From assembly GCA_902634485.1 (NCBI GenBank), contig CACPKA010000001.1:45721-109720 (forward strand): a stretch of 64,000 nucleotides of DNA, written 5' to 3'. The notes beneath the pieces were generated by a model that had not been told where the DNA came from, ran no database searches, and saw only the letters and a list, made by a program, of their open reading frames with translations. Shown piece after piece: positions 8,237-21,266 of the stretch. The translations under genes and the position numbers were made by a program. The DNA comes from an uncultured Pelagibacteraceae bacterium (GTDB lineage Bacteria; Pseudomonadota; Alphaproteobacteria; Pelagibacterales; Pelagibacteraceae). How positions within the stretch are numbered: the stretch's first letter is position 1; the number at the start of each line of letters is the position of its first letter.

Positions 8237-9311
8237 TTTTAAATATCCTATTTATATTTTTTAAAAACAACTTGTTTTCTGAATTGTTGCCAATTGTTAA
8301 CCTTAAAGCATTTTTAATTTTATATGACTGCATTCCTCTTAGAATAATACCTTTATCTTCCAGTTTTTTTTGAACATAATTTGCTGAATATTTACATTTA
8401 TTAAAATTTAATAATAAAAAATTAGCAGTAACTTCATTTGTAGTTATATTAAAAATATTTAATTTTTTTTTTAGTTTATTAGCCCAAAAAAAATTATGTT
8501 TCACTGCTTTATTAATAAAACTTTTATCATGTAAAGCTGCTATAGCTGCTAACTGCGCTGCTAAATTTGTATTAAATGGAGGTTTAATTTTGCTCATTGC
8601 TTCAATAATTCTTTTAGGTCCATATCCCCAGCCTATTCTCAAAGATGCTAGTCCATATATTTTAGAAAAAGTTCTTAACACAATAACATTATTACTATTT
8701 TTAAAAAGTTTTAAACCCGGCGTGTAATTTTTGTTTTTCATATATTCAACATAAGCATCATCAACAACTAACAAAATATTACTTCTGAGCCCTTTTCTTA
8801 GTTTTAATAATTCATTTTTTTCTAAATAAGTTCCTGTTGGATTGTTTGGATTGGCCAAAAAAACTATTTTTGTTTTTTTTGTTACTTTTTTTAAAATCTC
8901 TGGAACAGATATTTTATAATTTTTTTCCTTTGCGTATATTACATTGGCTCCAACATTTTTTGAATAGATTCTGTACATTAAAAAACTATACTGAGGCACA
9001 ATTACCTCGTCTCTTGGTTTTAAAAATAATTGGCAAATAATTTGAATAATTTCGTCAGATCCAGCACCGCAAATAATTTTTTTAACATCACAACTAAATT
9101 TTTTTGAAATACTAAGTCTTAAATCTTTTGATTTACTATCTGGATACTTGGAAAAATTAATTTTTTTATAAATTTCACGCTTAACTTTTGGACTCGTGCC
9201 TAATGCAGACTCGTTTGCTGAAAGCTTAATAATATTCCTAAATCTCGACAATTTAGATGCTCCGGGCTTGTAAGATTCTAAGCCAATTTTTTTGAATTTT
9301 GGTAAAGTCAT
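8229..9311 (-). CDS. hisC: Histidinol-phosphate aminotransferase
   Basis: The 360-residue fold-type I aminotransferase uses PLP to convert imidazole-acetol phosphate and glutamate to histidinol phosphate. Visible motifs include CGAGSDEII near residue 81, NPNNPTGTYL near 154, DDAYVEY near 184, and RTFSKIYGLASLRIGWG with the PLP lysine at Lys217. Length is normal. The adjacent, overlapping tyrA suggests a second role in transaminating aromatic keto acids, as known for some HisC proteins of Alphaproteobacteria. A promoter is visible upstream in the divergent region shared with metX. Confidence 0.93.
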   Translation of the reverse strand: MTLPKFKKIGLESYKPGASKLSRFRNIIKLSANESALGTSPKVKREIYKKINFSKYPDSKSKDLRLSISKKFSCDVKKIICGAGSDEIIQIICQLFLKPRDEVIVPQYSFLMYRIYSKNVGANVIYAKEKNYKISVPEILKKVTKKTKIVFLANPNNPTGTYLEKNELLKLRKGLRSNILLVVDDAYVEYMKNKNYTPGLKLFKNSNNVIVLRTFSKIYGLASLRIGWGYGPKRIIEAMSKIKPPFNTNLAAQLAAIAALHDKSFINKAVKHNFFWANKLKKKLNIFNITTNEVTANFLLLNFNKCKYSANYVQKKLEDKGIILRGMQSYKIKNALRLTIGNNSENKLFLKNINRIFKNV

Positions 9312-9345
9312 TTTTATTATTTTATATAACTATCCTTATAATTAA

Positions 9346-9374
9346 ATTAATCAAGATTTAATGAAAATTGTCAA
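9346..9374 (-). promoter_or_regulatory. Candidate promoter for hisC-tyrA
   Basis: On the minus strand there is a perfect TTGACA (9374-9369) followed after 17 bases by ATTAAT (9351-9346, four of six matches). The box lies 14 bases from the oppositely facing -35 box of metX. The two -35 boxes form an inverted repeat (TGTCAATT ... AATTGACA). Confidence 0.5.
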
Positions 9375-9388
9375 TTAACATAAAAAAA

Positions 9389-9417
9389 TTGACATATTGA
9401 ATCTTATCTAGTACAAA
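9389..9417 (+). promoter_or_regulatory. Promoter for metX-metW
   Basis: A perfect TTGACA at 9389-9394 is followed after 17 bases by TACAAA at 9412-9417 (four of six matches). The predicted transcription start, around 9423-9425, coincides with the first base of the SAM-II riboswitch, which supports both assignments. Confidence 0.6.
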
Positions 9418-9422
9418 AAAAA

Positions 9423-9473
9423 CGCGCTGATTTATCTGAATTGCGAGCGCTTAAAAAAAACCGCTAAATAAGT
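9423..9473 (+). promoter_or_regulatory. SAM-II riboswitch in the metX leader
   Basis: The segment closely follows the SAM-II consensus: CGCGCTGATTTA, then ATTGCGAGCGC, an A-rich linker and CCGCTAAATAAG. Stem P1 pairs GCGCT (9424-9428) with AGCGC (9446-9450). The pseudoknot can form between the loop and the 3' tail: GCG (9443-9445) with CGC (9462-9464), and TTTAT (9431-9435) with ATAAG (9468-9472). SAM-II riboswitches bind S-adenosylmethionine and lower translation of methionine genes. The crystallised example came from a marine metagenomic metX leader. The distance from the 3' end to the metX ATG is about 34 bases, and the ribosome binding site is not obvious. Confidence 0.9.
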
Positions 9474-9506
9474 TTTTTTCTCACAATTCATCTTTGGTGC
9501 AAGTTT

Positions 9507-10616
9507 ATGAATACTAAAGAAAATATAAAAAAAATAATTGTAAAAAAACCGCTTAAGTTGGACTGTGGAAAAACTATAAGCGATTATCCATTAGCTTACG
9601 AGACATACGGGAAACTAAATGAAAAAAAAGATAATGCAATTTTAGTATTTCATGCATTGACTGGCGACCAGTTTGTTACAGGAAAAAATCCAATAACAAA
9701 TAAACCTGGATGGTGGAATTATTTAGTTGGACCTAATAAAGCAATCAATACTAATAAATTTTTTGTGATCTGTGCAAATGTAATTGGAGGATGTATGGGC
9801 TCTTTTGGTCCTTCAAGTATTAATCCTGAAAATAATGAAACTTATGGCACAAATTTCCCTGTCATAACAATTAATGATATGGTTAATGCACAATATAATT
9901 TGCTAGAATTTTTTGAAATTGAAAAATTATATAGTGTTCTTGGTGGATCAATGGGTGGTATGCAGGTATTGCAATTTGTAGCAAATTTTCCTAATAAAAC
10001 TAAAACAGCGATTCCAATTGCTTGTACTGCAAGTCACTCAGCACAAAATATTGCTTTTAATGAATTAGGAAGACAAGCAATAATGGCAGACACAAAATGG
10101 AAAGATGGAAACTATTTAAAATTAAATTTGTCTCCTGATAAAGGTTTAGCTGTAGCTAGAATGGCTGCTCATATCACATATCTTTCAAAGAAAGGGCTGC
10201 AAGAAAAATTTGGAAGAAAGCTTCAGGAAAAAGATGATTTAAATTTTAGCTTTGATGCTGACTTTCAAATTGAAAGCTACTTGAGATATCAAGGTTCAAT
10301 CTTTGTTGATAGATTTGATGCTAATAGTTATTTATATATAACCAGAGCTATGGATTATTTTGATCTTACTAAAGAATATAAGGGTAATTTATCAAAAGCA
10401 TTTGAAAAAACAAAAACTAAGTTTTTTATTATTTCTTTTACTTCAGATTGGCTTTATCCGACTTCAGAAAATAAAGAAATTCTGATTGCATTAAATTCTT
10501 CAGGCGCAGATGTTGGTTTTATAGAAATATTAAGTGACAAAGGGCATGACTCTTTTTTACTCGATATTACGGAGTTTTTAAAAACAGTTAAAAACTTTTT
10601 AGAAGCAAACTACTAA
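9507..10616 (+). CDS. metX: Homoserine O-acetyltransferase
   Basis: The 369-residue alpha/beta-hydrolase-fold acyltransferase activates homoserine for methionine synthesis. The nucleophile elbow is GGSMGG (Ser148), and the other likely triad members are Asp314 (TSDWLYP) and His347 (DKGHDSF). The HALTGDQF segment near residue 49 forms the oxyanion region. Acetyl or succinyl specificity cannot be read with certainty, although alphaproteobacterial MetX is usually acetylating. The gene is preceded by a promoter and a SAM-II riboswitch and is followed after four bases by metW. It is divergent from hisC-tyrA. Confidence 0.94.
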   Translation: MNTKENIKKIIVKKPLKLDCGKTISDYPLAYETYGKLNEKKDNAILVFHALTGDQFVTGKNPITNKPGWWNYLVGPNKAINTNKFFVICANVIGGCMGSFGPSSINPENNETYGTNFPVITINDMVNAQYNLLEFFEIEKLYSVLGGSMGGMQVLQFVANFPNKTKTAIPIACTASHSAQNIAFNELGRQAIMADTKWKDGNYLKLNLSPDKGLAVARMAAHITYLSKKGLQEKFGRKLQEKDDLNFSFDADFQIESYLRYQGSIFVDRFDANSYLYITRAMDYFDLTKEYKGNLSKAFEKTKTKFFIISFTSDWLYPTSENKEILIALNSSGADVGFIEILSDKGHDSFLLDITEFLKTVKNFLEANY

Positions 10617-10620
10617 ATAT

Positions 10621-11217
10621 ATGAAAAAAGAATTTCAAATAATTTCAGATTTAATTGATAATAATACTAGAGTTTTAGACGTAGGTTGTGGAGATGGAAC
10701 CTTAATGAAATTTTTAAAAGACGAAAAAAATGTTGATACAAGAGGATTGGAAATATCAAAAGAAAATGTTCAAAATTGTATAAGTAAAGGTCTCTCAATA
10801 ATTGAAGGAAATGCAGAAAAGGACTTACATCAATTTCCAGATTTGTCCTTTGATTACGTTGTCTTAAGTCAAACCTTGCAAGCTTTCTATGACCCAGAAA
10901 AAGTAATAGAAGACCTCTTAAGAGTCTCAAAAAAAGCCATAGTAACAATTCCAAATTTTGGTTATTGGAAGGTTAGAATACACTTACTTTTAAAAGGAAC
11001 GATGCCTGTAACCGACGCTTTACCAAATGAATGGTATAGTACGCCAAATATACATATGTGTTCTATAAAAGATTTTTATAATTTTTGCTTCCGGAAAAAA
11101 ATATATATGACGAAATCTATTGCTTTAAATAAAGAACAAACTTCGTCTATAAATAAAAGAAATATAAATTTAAAAAATCTTAATTCTGAATTAGGTATAT
11201 TTTTGATAAAAAAATAG
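10621..11217 (+). CDS. metW: Methionine biosynthesis protein MetW
   Basis: The 198-residue class I SAM-dependent methyltransferase-like protein has motif I RVLDVGCGDGTLM (about residues 17-29), then RGLEIS, and VVLSQTLQAFYDPEKVI, which is typical of MetW. MetW is known to accompany MetX in many Proteobacteria and is needed for full MetX activity in some. Its own methyl transfer reaction is unproven. The gene starts four bases after metX and should be under control of the same riboswitch. Length is normal. Confidence 0.92.
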   Translation: MKKEFQIISDLIDNNTRVLDVGCGDGTLMKFLKDEKNVDTRGLEISKENVQNCISKGLSIIEGNAEKDLHQFPDLSFDYVVLSQTLQAFYDPEKVIEDLLRVSKKAIVTIPNFGYWKVRIHLLLKGTMPVTDALPNEWYSTPNIHMCSIKDFYNFCFRKKIYMTKSIALNKEQTSSINKRNINLKNLNSELGIFLIKK

Positions 11218-11218
11218 A

Positions 11219-11980
11219 ATGAAAATTGAAATTATTCCATGCTTAAAAGATAATTATTCTTATATTATTATTGATGAAAAAAATAAAAAAACTTGTGTAA
11301 TAGATCCAAGTGAGTCAAAACCTATAATTGATTTTTTAGAAAAAAAAAATCTAAAATTAAATTATATTCTTAATACTCACCATCATTATGACCATATTGG
11401 CGGAAATGTTGAATTAAAAAAAAAATATAATTCTAAAATATTAGGTTTTGAAGAAGATTATAAAAAAATTCCTCAGATTGATATCAAATTAAAAGATGGA
11501 GAAATATGGAAAGAAGACAATTTTGAAGCTAAAATAATACATATACCTGGCCACACTCTTGGGCATGTCTGTTTCTATTTTTATAAAGATAATAATCTGT
11601 TTACAGGTGATACTCTTTTTTCACTAGGTTGTGGTCGAATTTTTGAAGGAACTTATGAACAAATGTTTTCTTCTTTAGAGAAAATTAAAAAATTACCCAT
11701 AAAAACTAAAATATATTGTGGCCATGAATATACTTTGCAAAACTCAAAATTTTGTATCCAGTATGATAATAAAAATCAAAGTCTAATTAAAAAAATTAAA
11801 GATATAAATGAAAAATTGAAAAAAAATGAACCAACAATACCTTCTACTTTGGAAGATGAATTTAAAAATAATATTTTTTTACGAAGTGATAATGAGGAAA
11901 TCAAATCTAATTTAAATCTTAAGGGGAGTTCTTCTCTTACAACTTTTTCAAAATTAAGAGATTTAAAGGATAATTTTTAG
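11219..11980 (+). CDS. gloB: Hydroxyacylglutathione hydrolase (glyoxalase II)
   Basis: The 253-residue metallo-beta-lactamase-fold enzyme hydrolyses S-D-lactoylglutathione to D-lactate and glutathione, the second step of methylglyoxal removal. The binuclear metal motif is THHHYDH (residues 53-59). Further ligands are seen in IPGHTLGH and FTGDTLFSLGCGR, and in YCGHEYTLQN, which is also the glutathione-binding part of the C-terminal domain. The ATG follows the metW stop by one base. Any D-lactate produced could be used by the FAD dehydrogenase at 60.8-62.2 kb, but that link is speculative. Confidence 0.94.
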   Translation: MKIEIIPCLKDNYSYIIIDEKNKKTCVIDPSESKPIIDFLEKKNLKLNYILNTHHHYDHIGGNVELKKKYNSKILGFEEDYKKIPQIDIKLKDGEIWKEDNFEAKIIHIPGHTLGHVCFYFYKDNNLFTGDTLFSLGCGRIFEGTYEQMFSSLEKIKKLPIKTKIYCGHEYTLQNSKFCIQYDNKNQSLIKKIKDINEKLKKNEPTIPSTLEDEFKNNIFLRSDNEEIKSNLNLKGSSSLTTFSKLRDLKDNF

Positions 11981-11990
11981 GTTATTCAGC

Positions 11991-12018
11991 TTGACTATAA
12001 TTAGTCTAAGTCTATATT
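11991..12018 (+). promoter_or_regulatory. Promoter for the rplU-rpmA operon
   Basis: TTGACT (11991-11996) and TATATT (12013-12018) are separated by 16 bases, each with five of six consensus bases. An inverted repeat GACTA-TAAT-TAGTC (11993-12006) sits between the boxes and overlaps the -35 box, and it could be an operator. A Shine-Dalgarno AGGA at 12035-12038 lies five bases before the rplU ATG. Confidence 0.62.
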
Positions 12019-12043
12019 CCACCATATAAAAATTAGGATATAA

Positions 12044-12436
12044 ATGTCATTTGCAATAATAAAAACCGGTGGAAAACAATATAGAGTTAAAGCTAGTGAG
12101 ATTTTAAAAGTAGAACAATTAGAAAATTTAAAACCTCAAAGTAAAGTTGAATTTAATGAAATTTTGGCTTATGGAGATGATAAAAATATTGAAGTTGGAT
12201 CGCCCCTCATTAAAGGTGCAAAAGTAGAGGCAGAGTTAATAAAAAATGGAAAAAATAGAACTGTCTTAATTTTTAAAAAAAGAAGAAGAAAAAACTCCAG
12301 ACGAAAAAATGGTCATAGACAACTTTTTTCACTTGTAAAAATAAAGAAAATTTTTTCAAAAGATGGTAGTATTCTTTCGGAAGTTAAAAAAGAAGAAAAA
12401 AAAGAATTAAAAAAAGAAATTAAAACAAAAAAATAA
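12044..12436 (+). CDS. rplU: 50S ribosomal protein L21 with extended C-terminal tail
   Basis: The first 100 residues are a typical L21, with [12 protein letters not shown] at the start and [16 protein letters not shown] around residue 80. L21 binds 23S rRNA in the large subunit. The usual length is about 103 residues; here 130, the extra part being a lysine/glutamate-rich low-complexity tail from about residue 110. Promoter and ribosome binding site are both visible upstream. rpmA follows after 14 bases, the universal L21-L27 order. Confidence 0.96.
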   Translation: MSFAIIKTGGKQYRVKASEILKVEQLENLKPQSKVEFNEILAYGDDKNIEVGSPLIKGAKVEAELIKNGKNRTVLIFKKRRRKNSRRKNGHRQLFSLVKIKKIFSKDGSILSEVKKEEKKELKKEIKTKK

Positions 12437-12450
12437 TTAGGTATTTTTTT

Positions 12451-12705
12451 ATGGCAACAAAAAAAGCAGGTGGATCATCTCGAAATGGAAGAGATAGTGC
12501 TGGTCGTAGACTTGGAGTAAAAAAATATGGTGGTCAATTTGTAAATCCTGGCAATATAATAGTAAGACAGAGAGGAACAAAAATTTTTCCTGGTCAACAT
12601 GTTGGAATGGGAAAAGATCATTCAATTTTTTCATTAGTAAAAGGAAAAGTTGAATTTAAAAAAAGCAAATCAGACCGAACTTTTGTATCAGTAAAACCCA
12701 ATTAA
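12451..12705 (+). CDS. rpmA: 50S ribosomal protein L27
   Basis: The 84-residue protein starts [20 protein letters not shown], the conserved N terminus of L27 that reaches toward the peptidyl transferase centre. The [15 protein letters not shown] segment is also conserved. The mature-form N terminus is encoded directly, with no cleaved leader of the Firmicutes type. It lies between rplU and obgE in the common L21-L27-Obg order. Confidence 0.97.
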   Translation: MATKKAGGSSRNGRDSAGRRLGVKKYGGQFVNPGNIIVRQRGTKIFPGQHVGMGKDHSIFSLVKGKVEFKKSKSDRTFVSVKPN

Positions 12706-12707
12706 TC

Positions 12708-14816
<2,109 letters not shown>

Positions 14817-14818
14817 TA

Positions 14819-16069
14819 ATGAAAAATTTAATGTATCTAATTGGAAAAAAAGCTAACGCTGCTCTCAAAAATAAAGTTAGTTCAAAACAAAAAAATAAAG
14901 TTTTAGGTACTTATATTTACCTTATTAAAAAAAATAAAAAGTTGATCATAAGCAGAAATAAAAAAGATTTAAAATTTGCTATAAAAAAAAAACTTAAGAA
15001 TAATCTTATAGAAAGATTAAGAATTGACGAAAAAAAAATATCTAATATTTGTACTTCAATAAAAAAAGTGAAAGATTTAAGAGATCCAGTAGATTTTACT
15101 TTGGATAAATGGAAGAGACCGAATAAATTATTAATTAAAAAAGTTACAATACCAATTGGAGTAATAGGAGTTATATTTGAGAGTCGGCCTAATGTATCTT
15201 CTGATGTTTCTAGTCTATGTTTTAAATCGGGTAATGCTGTTATTTTAAGAGGAGGCAGTGAATCATTAAATTCAAATAAAATACTAATTTCTTTATTTAG
15301 AAAAGCATTAAAAATGAACAAAATCAATCCTGATTATGTTCAACTTATCGAGAAAAAAAATAGATCTTATGTGGATTTCTTACTTTCTAAAATGACAAAT
15401 TATATTGATGTAATTATACCAAGAGGAGGAAAAAATTTAGTAGCAAAAGTTAAAAAATTTTCAAATGTACCTACAATTGGCCATTTGGAAGGCATATGTC
15501 ATACTTATATAGACAAGGATGCAAATTTAAAAATGGCTATAAAAATATCACTTAATGCAAAGTTAAGAAATACAAGTATTTGTGGAGCAACCGAGACCAT
15601 TCTAATGCACAAAAATATTTTAAAAAAATTCTGTAATCCAGTTCTTGGAGAATTAGAAAAAAATAATTGTAAAATTATTGGAGACCTAAATATAAAAAAA
15701 TTTTATAAAGGGAAAATTTTAATTTCCAGCAAGAAAGATTGGTCAACTGAATATTTGTCTTCAAAAGTATCTGTTAAATCTGTTAATAATTTAGAAGAAG
15801 CTATTAATCATATTAATAAATATGGTACGATGCATACTGACAGCATCATAACTAAAAATAAAAAAACAGCAAAAAAATTTTTAAAAAATATTAAAAGTTC
15901 TATAGCGATTCATAATTCTTCAACTCAGTTTGCAGATGGAGGCGAGTTTGGCTTTGGTGGAGAAGTAGGTATATCAACAAACAAACTTCCACCAAGAGGC
16001 CCAATTGGATTAAATCAATTAGTTTCTTACAAGTATGAAGTAATAGGTAAAGGTCAAATAAGGAAATAA
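14819..16069 (+). CDS. proA: Gamma-glutamyl phosphate reductase
   Basis: The 416-residue aldehyde-dehydrogenase-fold enzyme reduces gamma-glutamyl phosphate with NADPH to glutamate semialdehyde, the second step of proline synthesis. Motifs include IGVIFESRPNVSSD near residue 115, ILRGGSESLNSN near 142, and the catalytic cysteine in NTSICGATET near residue 254. The terminal FGFGGEVGISTNKLPPRGP is conserved in ProA. It is directly downstream of proB, forming the usual pair. Confidence 0.96.
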   Translation: MKNLMYLIGKKANAALKNKVSSKQKNKVLGTYIYLIKKNKKLIISRNKKDLKFAIKKKLKNNLIERLRIDEKKISNICTSIKKVKDLRDPVDFTLDKWKRPNKLLIKKVTIPIGVIGVIFESRPNVSSDVSSLCFKSGNAVILRGGSESLNSNKILISLFRKALKMNKINPDYVQLIEKKNRSYVDFLLSKMTNYIDVIIPRGGKNLVAKVKKFSNVPTIGHLEGICHTYIDKDANLKMAIKISLNAKLRNTSICGATETILMHKNILKKFCNPVLGELEKNNCKIIGDLNIKKFYKGKILISSKKDWSTEYLSSKVSVKSVNNLEEAINHINKYGTMHTDSIITKNKKTAKKFLKNIKSSIAIHNSSTQFADGGEFGFGGEVGISTNKLPPRGPIGLNQLVSYKYEVIGKGQIRK

Positions 16070-16070
16070 A

Positions 16071-16598
16071 TTGTTAAAAAAAAAAAATTTTAGAATTGGA
16101 ATTTTAGGTGGAACTTTTGATCCTGCACATAAAGGTCATTTAAAAATATCTAAAGAGTCAAAGAGAAGATTCAATTTAGATAAAATAATATGGGCTATAA
16201 CAAAAAAAAATCCATTCAAAATAAAAAGTGTAAGTAGTTTAAAATCAAGAATTATGTATGCAAAAAAATTTACTAAAAAAGAAAGATTTATTAAAGTAAG
16301 ATTTTATGAAAAAAAAATAAATTCAAATAAAACAATTCATCTTATAAATTATATAACAAAAAATAATAATCAGAATGAAGTTTATTTTATAATAGGTGCT
16401 GATAATCTAATAAATTTTCATAAATGGTATAAATGGAAGTCAATTTCAAAAAAATGCAATATATTAGTATTTGACAGACAAGGTTTTAGAGCTAAATCTT
16501 TAAAATCAAGGGCTTTTAAAGTATTAAATAAAAAAAATTTTAAATTTATTAAATTTAAAAAAATAAACATTTCGTCTTCAAAATTAAGAAAAATTTGA
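16071..16598 (+). CDS. nadD: Nicotinate-nucleotide adenylyltransferase
   Basis: The 175-residue nucleotidyltransferase has GGTFDPAHKGH (residues 13-23, the phosphate-binding HxGH motif), GADNLINFHKWYKWK in the middle, and ISSSKLRK at the end. It adenylates nicotinate mononucleotide in NAD synthesis. The start is a TTG at 16071, one base after the proA stop. No in-frame ATG precedes the HxGH motif, so a non-ATG start is required. It is slightly shorter than most NadD proteins. Its position before rsfS is standard in Alphaproteobacteria. Confidence 0.92.
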   Translation: MLKKKNFRIGILGGTFDPAHKGHLKISKESKRRFNLDKIIWAITKKNPFKIKSVSSLKSRIMYAKKFTKKERFIKVRFYEKKINSNKTIHLINYITKNNNQNEVYFIIGADNLINFHKWYKWKSISKKCNILVFDRQGFRAKSLKSRAFKVLNKKNFKFIKFKKINISSSKLRKI

Positions 16599-16615
16599 TA
16601 AGATTTTTATAATTA

Positions 16616-16966
16616 ATGGATAAAATTTTTGATCTAAAAAATACAATAATCAATATACTGGATTCAAATAAAGCTTTAGATATAGTAACTGTAAATTTAG
16701 AAAATAAAAGCTCAATGGCAGATTATTTAATAATTGCTAGTGGTACTTCTTCTAGACATATGCAAGCATTATCTGAAATAGTTTTAGAAAAATTTAAAAG
16801 TAATGGAATTGCAACATGCAAAATTGAGGGAAAAGATAGCAATGACTGGAAGTTAATTGATGGAATTGATGTTGTAGTTCATATATTTAATACAGAAAAA
16901 AGAAAATTTTATGATTTAGAAAAAATGTGGTCTGAATTAATTCCAAAAGAAAAGGTTTTGATATGA
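16616..16966 (+). CDS. rsfS: Ribosome silencing factor RsfS
   Basis: The 116-residue protein shows the RsfS/Iojap signature: SSMADYLIIASGTSSRHMQAL (residues 31-51), then KIEGKDSNDWKLIDGIDVVVHIF and REFYDLEKMW-like DLEKMWSEL. It binds L14 and blocks subunit joining when nutrients are scarce. The stop overlaps the ctpA start by four bases (ATGA), so the two are likely cotranslated. Confidence 0.95.
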   Translation: MDKIFDLKNTIINILDSNKALDIVTVNLENKSSMADYLIIASGTSSRHMQALSEIVLEKFKSNGIATCKIEGKDSNDWKLIDGIDVVVHIFNTEKRKFYDLEKMWSELIPKEKVLI

Positions 16967-18093
16967 AATTTATAATAACATCTATACTAACTTTTATTAG
17001 TTTTAATATATGTTTTGCCGATTCTCAAAAAGATATTTATAAAAAAATAGATTTATTTAGTGAAGTTTTAAATAAGATTGATAAAGAATACGTCGACAAA
17101 GTTGATCAAAACGAAGTGATGGATGCTGCAATAAATGGCGTTCTTCAATCATTAGATCCTTACTCGGCTTATTTATCTCCTGAAATGTTTCAAGAAATGC
17201 AAACTGAAACTGAAGGTCAGTTCGGTGGGCTTGGAATTGAAGTTGGAATGGAGCATGGTGTTGTAAAAGTAATAGCACCCATGGATGATACTCCAGCACA
17301 AAGAGCGGGAGTGAAAGCAGGAGATTACATTGTAAAAATAAACGATGTGCAAGTTCAGGGAAAATCTTTAAGTGAAGCCGTTGAGCTAATGAGAGGACCA
17401 GTTGATTCAAATATTGAAATAACTGTGAGAAGAATAGGAGTTAAAAAATCAATAATTTTTAATATAAAGAGAGAAATAATAAAAGTAGTTTCTGTAAAAT
17501 CAAAATATATTGATGGAAACATTGGATACTTAAGGCTAACATCTTTTAACGCAAATAGTGGAGATCAAATAAAGAAAAAAATTAAAGAGTTCAATAAAAA
17601 AATCGAACTTAAAGGTTTCATTTTAGATTTAAGAAATAATCCAGGAGGTTTATTGTCTCAAGCAATAAAAATTACGGATTATTTTCTAGAAGATGGAGAA
17701 ATAGTTTCAACAAAAGGAAGAAAGAATTCAGAAAATAGAAAGTTTTTTGCAAAAAAAGGTGACATAACAAAAGGGAAAAGTCTTATTGTTTTAATAAATT
17801 ATGGATCTGCATCAGCTTCTGAAATTGTTGCTGGTGCATTAAAAGATCATAAAAGAGCTATTCTTGTTGGAGAAAATAGTTATGGAAAAGGATCAGTGCA
17901 ATCAATAATAAAATTAAAAAATGAAGGTGCAATAAGATTAACAATATCAAAATATTATTTACCTTCGGGAAAATCTATTTCTGAAGTTGGTGTAACACCA
18001 GATATTGAGATTGAAGAAAGTTCTGATCAGTTTGTAATTAATACTGAAACTGACAATCAGTTAAATTTTGCAGTAAAACTTTTTAACGGATAA
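16963..18093 (+). CDS. ctpA: Carboxy-terminal processing protease (S41)
   Basis: The 376-residue exported protease starts with a signal peptide (about residues 1-19, ending in FADS). A PDZ domain spans about 85-165 (GGLGIEVGMEHG, AGVKAGDYIVKIND). The S41 catalytic domain follows, with LDLRNNPGGLL at 222-231, the likely nucleophile Ser284 in GSASASEIVAG, and its partner Lys309 in YGKGSVQ. These proteases trim C termini of periplasmic proteins, often under control of an adaptor. It overlaps rsfS by four bases and is followed one base later by rppH. Confidence 0.94.
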   Translation: MKFIITSILTFISFNICFADSQKDIYKKIDLFSEVLNKIDKEYVDKVDQNEVMDAAINGVLQSLDPYSAYLSPEMFQEMQTETEGQFGGLGIEVGMEHGVVKVIAPMDDTPAQRAGVKAGDYIVKINDVQVQGKSLSEAVELMRGPVDSNIEITVRRIGVKKSIIFNIKREIIKVVSVKSKYIDGNIGYLRLTSFNANSGDQIKKKIKEFNKKIELKGFILDLRNNPGGLLSQAIKITDYFLEDGEIVSTKGRKNSENRKFFAKKGDITKGKSLIVLINYGSASASEIVAGALKDHKRAILVGENSYGKGSVQSIIKLKNEGAIRLTISKYYLPSGKSISEVGVTPDIEIEESSDQFVINTETDNQLNFAVKLFNG

Positions 18094-18094
18094 A

Positions 18095-18571
18095 ATGAAA
18101 AAAAATAAAAAAGAATTACCATTGAGAAATGGTGTTGGAATGGTTGTTCTTAATGATGATAATAAAATATTTGTTGCAAAAAGAATTGATAATCCAAAAA
18201 ATTATTGGCAAATGCCTCAGGGGGGTGTAGATAAAAACGAAGATTATAAAGATGCAGCTTTACGAGAATTAAAAGAAGAAACAAGCATAACAAGTGTTAA
18301 AATTATTAACGAAATTGAAAAAAAACTTACCTACATATTGCCAGATTATTTAATAGGAATTATTTGGAAAGGAAAGTACAGAGGTCAAAAACAAAAATGG
18401 TTTGTTATGAGATTTATTGGAAACGAAAATGAAATTAATATAAATACAAAAAATCCTGAATTTTTAGATTGGAAATGGATAAATATAGATGATTTGCCTA
18501 AAGTAGCAGTCCATTTTAAATTGGATGTATATAAAAATATCAAAAAAGAATTAACAAAAATATTAAATTAA
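18095..18571 (+). CDS. rppH: RNA pyrophosphohydrolase (Nudix)
   Basis: The 158-residue Nudix hydrolase begins with PLRNGVGMVVLN and carries the Nudix box from Gly44 to about Ile65, with the REL.EE core at residues 57-62. The QMPQGGVD segment and the C-terminal VAVHFKLDVY-type ending match RppH/NudH. It removes pyrophosphate from the 5' ends of mRNA and starts decay. Related alphaproteobacterial enzymes also cleave dinucleoside polyphosphates, so that role is possible. The stop codon shares the TTAA at 18568-18571 with the stop of atpC on the other strand. Confidence 0.9.
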   Translation: MKKNKKELPLRNGVGMVVLNDDNKIFVAKRIDNPKNYWQMPQGGVDKNEDYKDAALRELKEETSITSVKIINEIEKKLTYILPDYLIGIIWKGKYRGQKQKWFVMRFIGNENEININTKNPEFLDWKWINIDDLPKVAVHFKLDVYKNIKKELTKILN

Positions 18572-18965
18572 TTCAAACTTATAGATTTTAAAACTTCAAT
18601 CTTTTGATCAAGTAGATATTTTTTTTGATCAGAAATATCTGTTTTTTCTACATCTTGTTCTGCTTTGGCTAAAGCATTTTTAACAATACTTTTATCAACT
18701 TTTTTAATATCAAAAATGTTACTTGTTAAAATTGATAAACAATTATCTTTAAATTCTATTATTCCATCTTCTACATAGTAAGTTTCTTCATTTGATCCTT
18801 CAAAAACTCTTATTATCCCTGGTTTTAAAAAAGATATTATGGATATATGATCTTTTAATATTCCCATATCACCTTCAAAAGCTGGTACTACTACTTCTGA
18901 AACACCTTCTTTTGATAAAAACGATCTTTCTGGGTTTACTATTTCAATCTTATAACCTTCACTCA

Positions 18966-18966
<1 letters not shown>
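18568..18966 (-). CDS. atpC: ATP synthase F1 subunit epsilon
   Basis: The 132-residue protein has the N-terminal beta-sandwich of the epsilon subunit, with VVVPAFEGDMGILKDHISIISFLKPG around residues 25-50. A C-terminal helical part follows. The subunit links gamma to the rotor and regulates ATP hydrolysis. It is the last gene of the F1 operon, and its start overlaps the atpD stop by one base. Confidence 0.95.
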
Positions 18967-21262
<2,296 letters not shown>

Positions 21263-21266
21263 TTAT

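Noticed and set aside
10667..10954. Long open frame antisense to metW
   Set aside because: It has leucine-rich, low-information sequence typical of the shadow of an A/T-rich gene, and metW is clear on the other strand. The same applies to the antisense frames over pyrD, ctpA, leuC and dapF.
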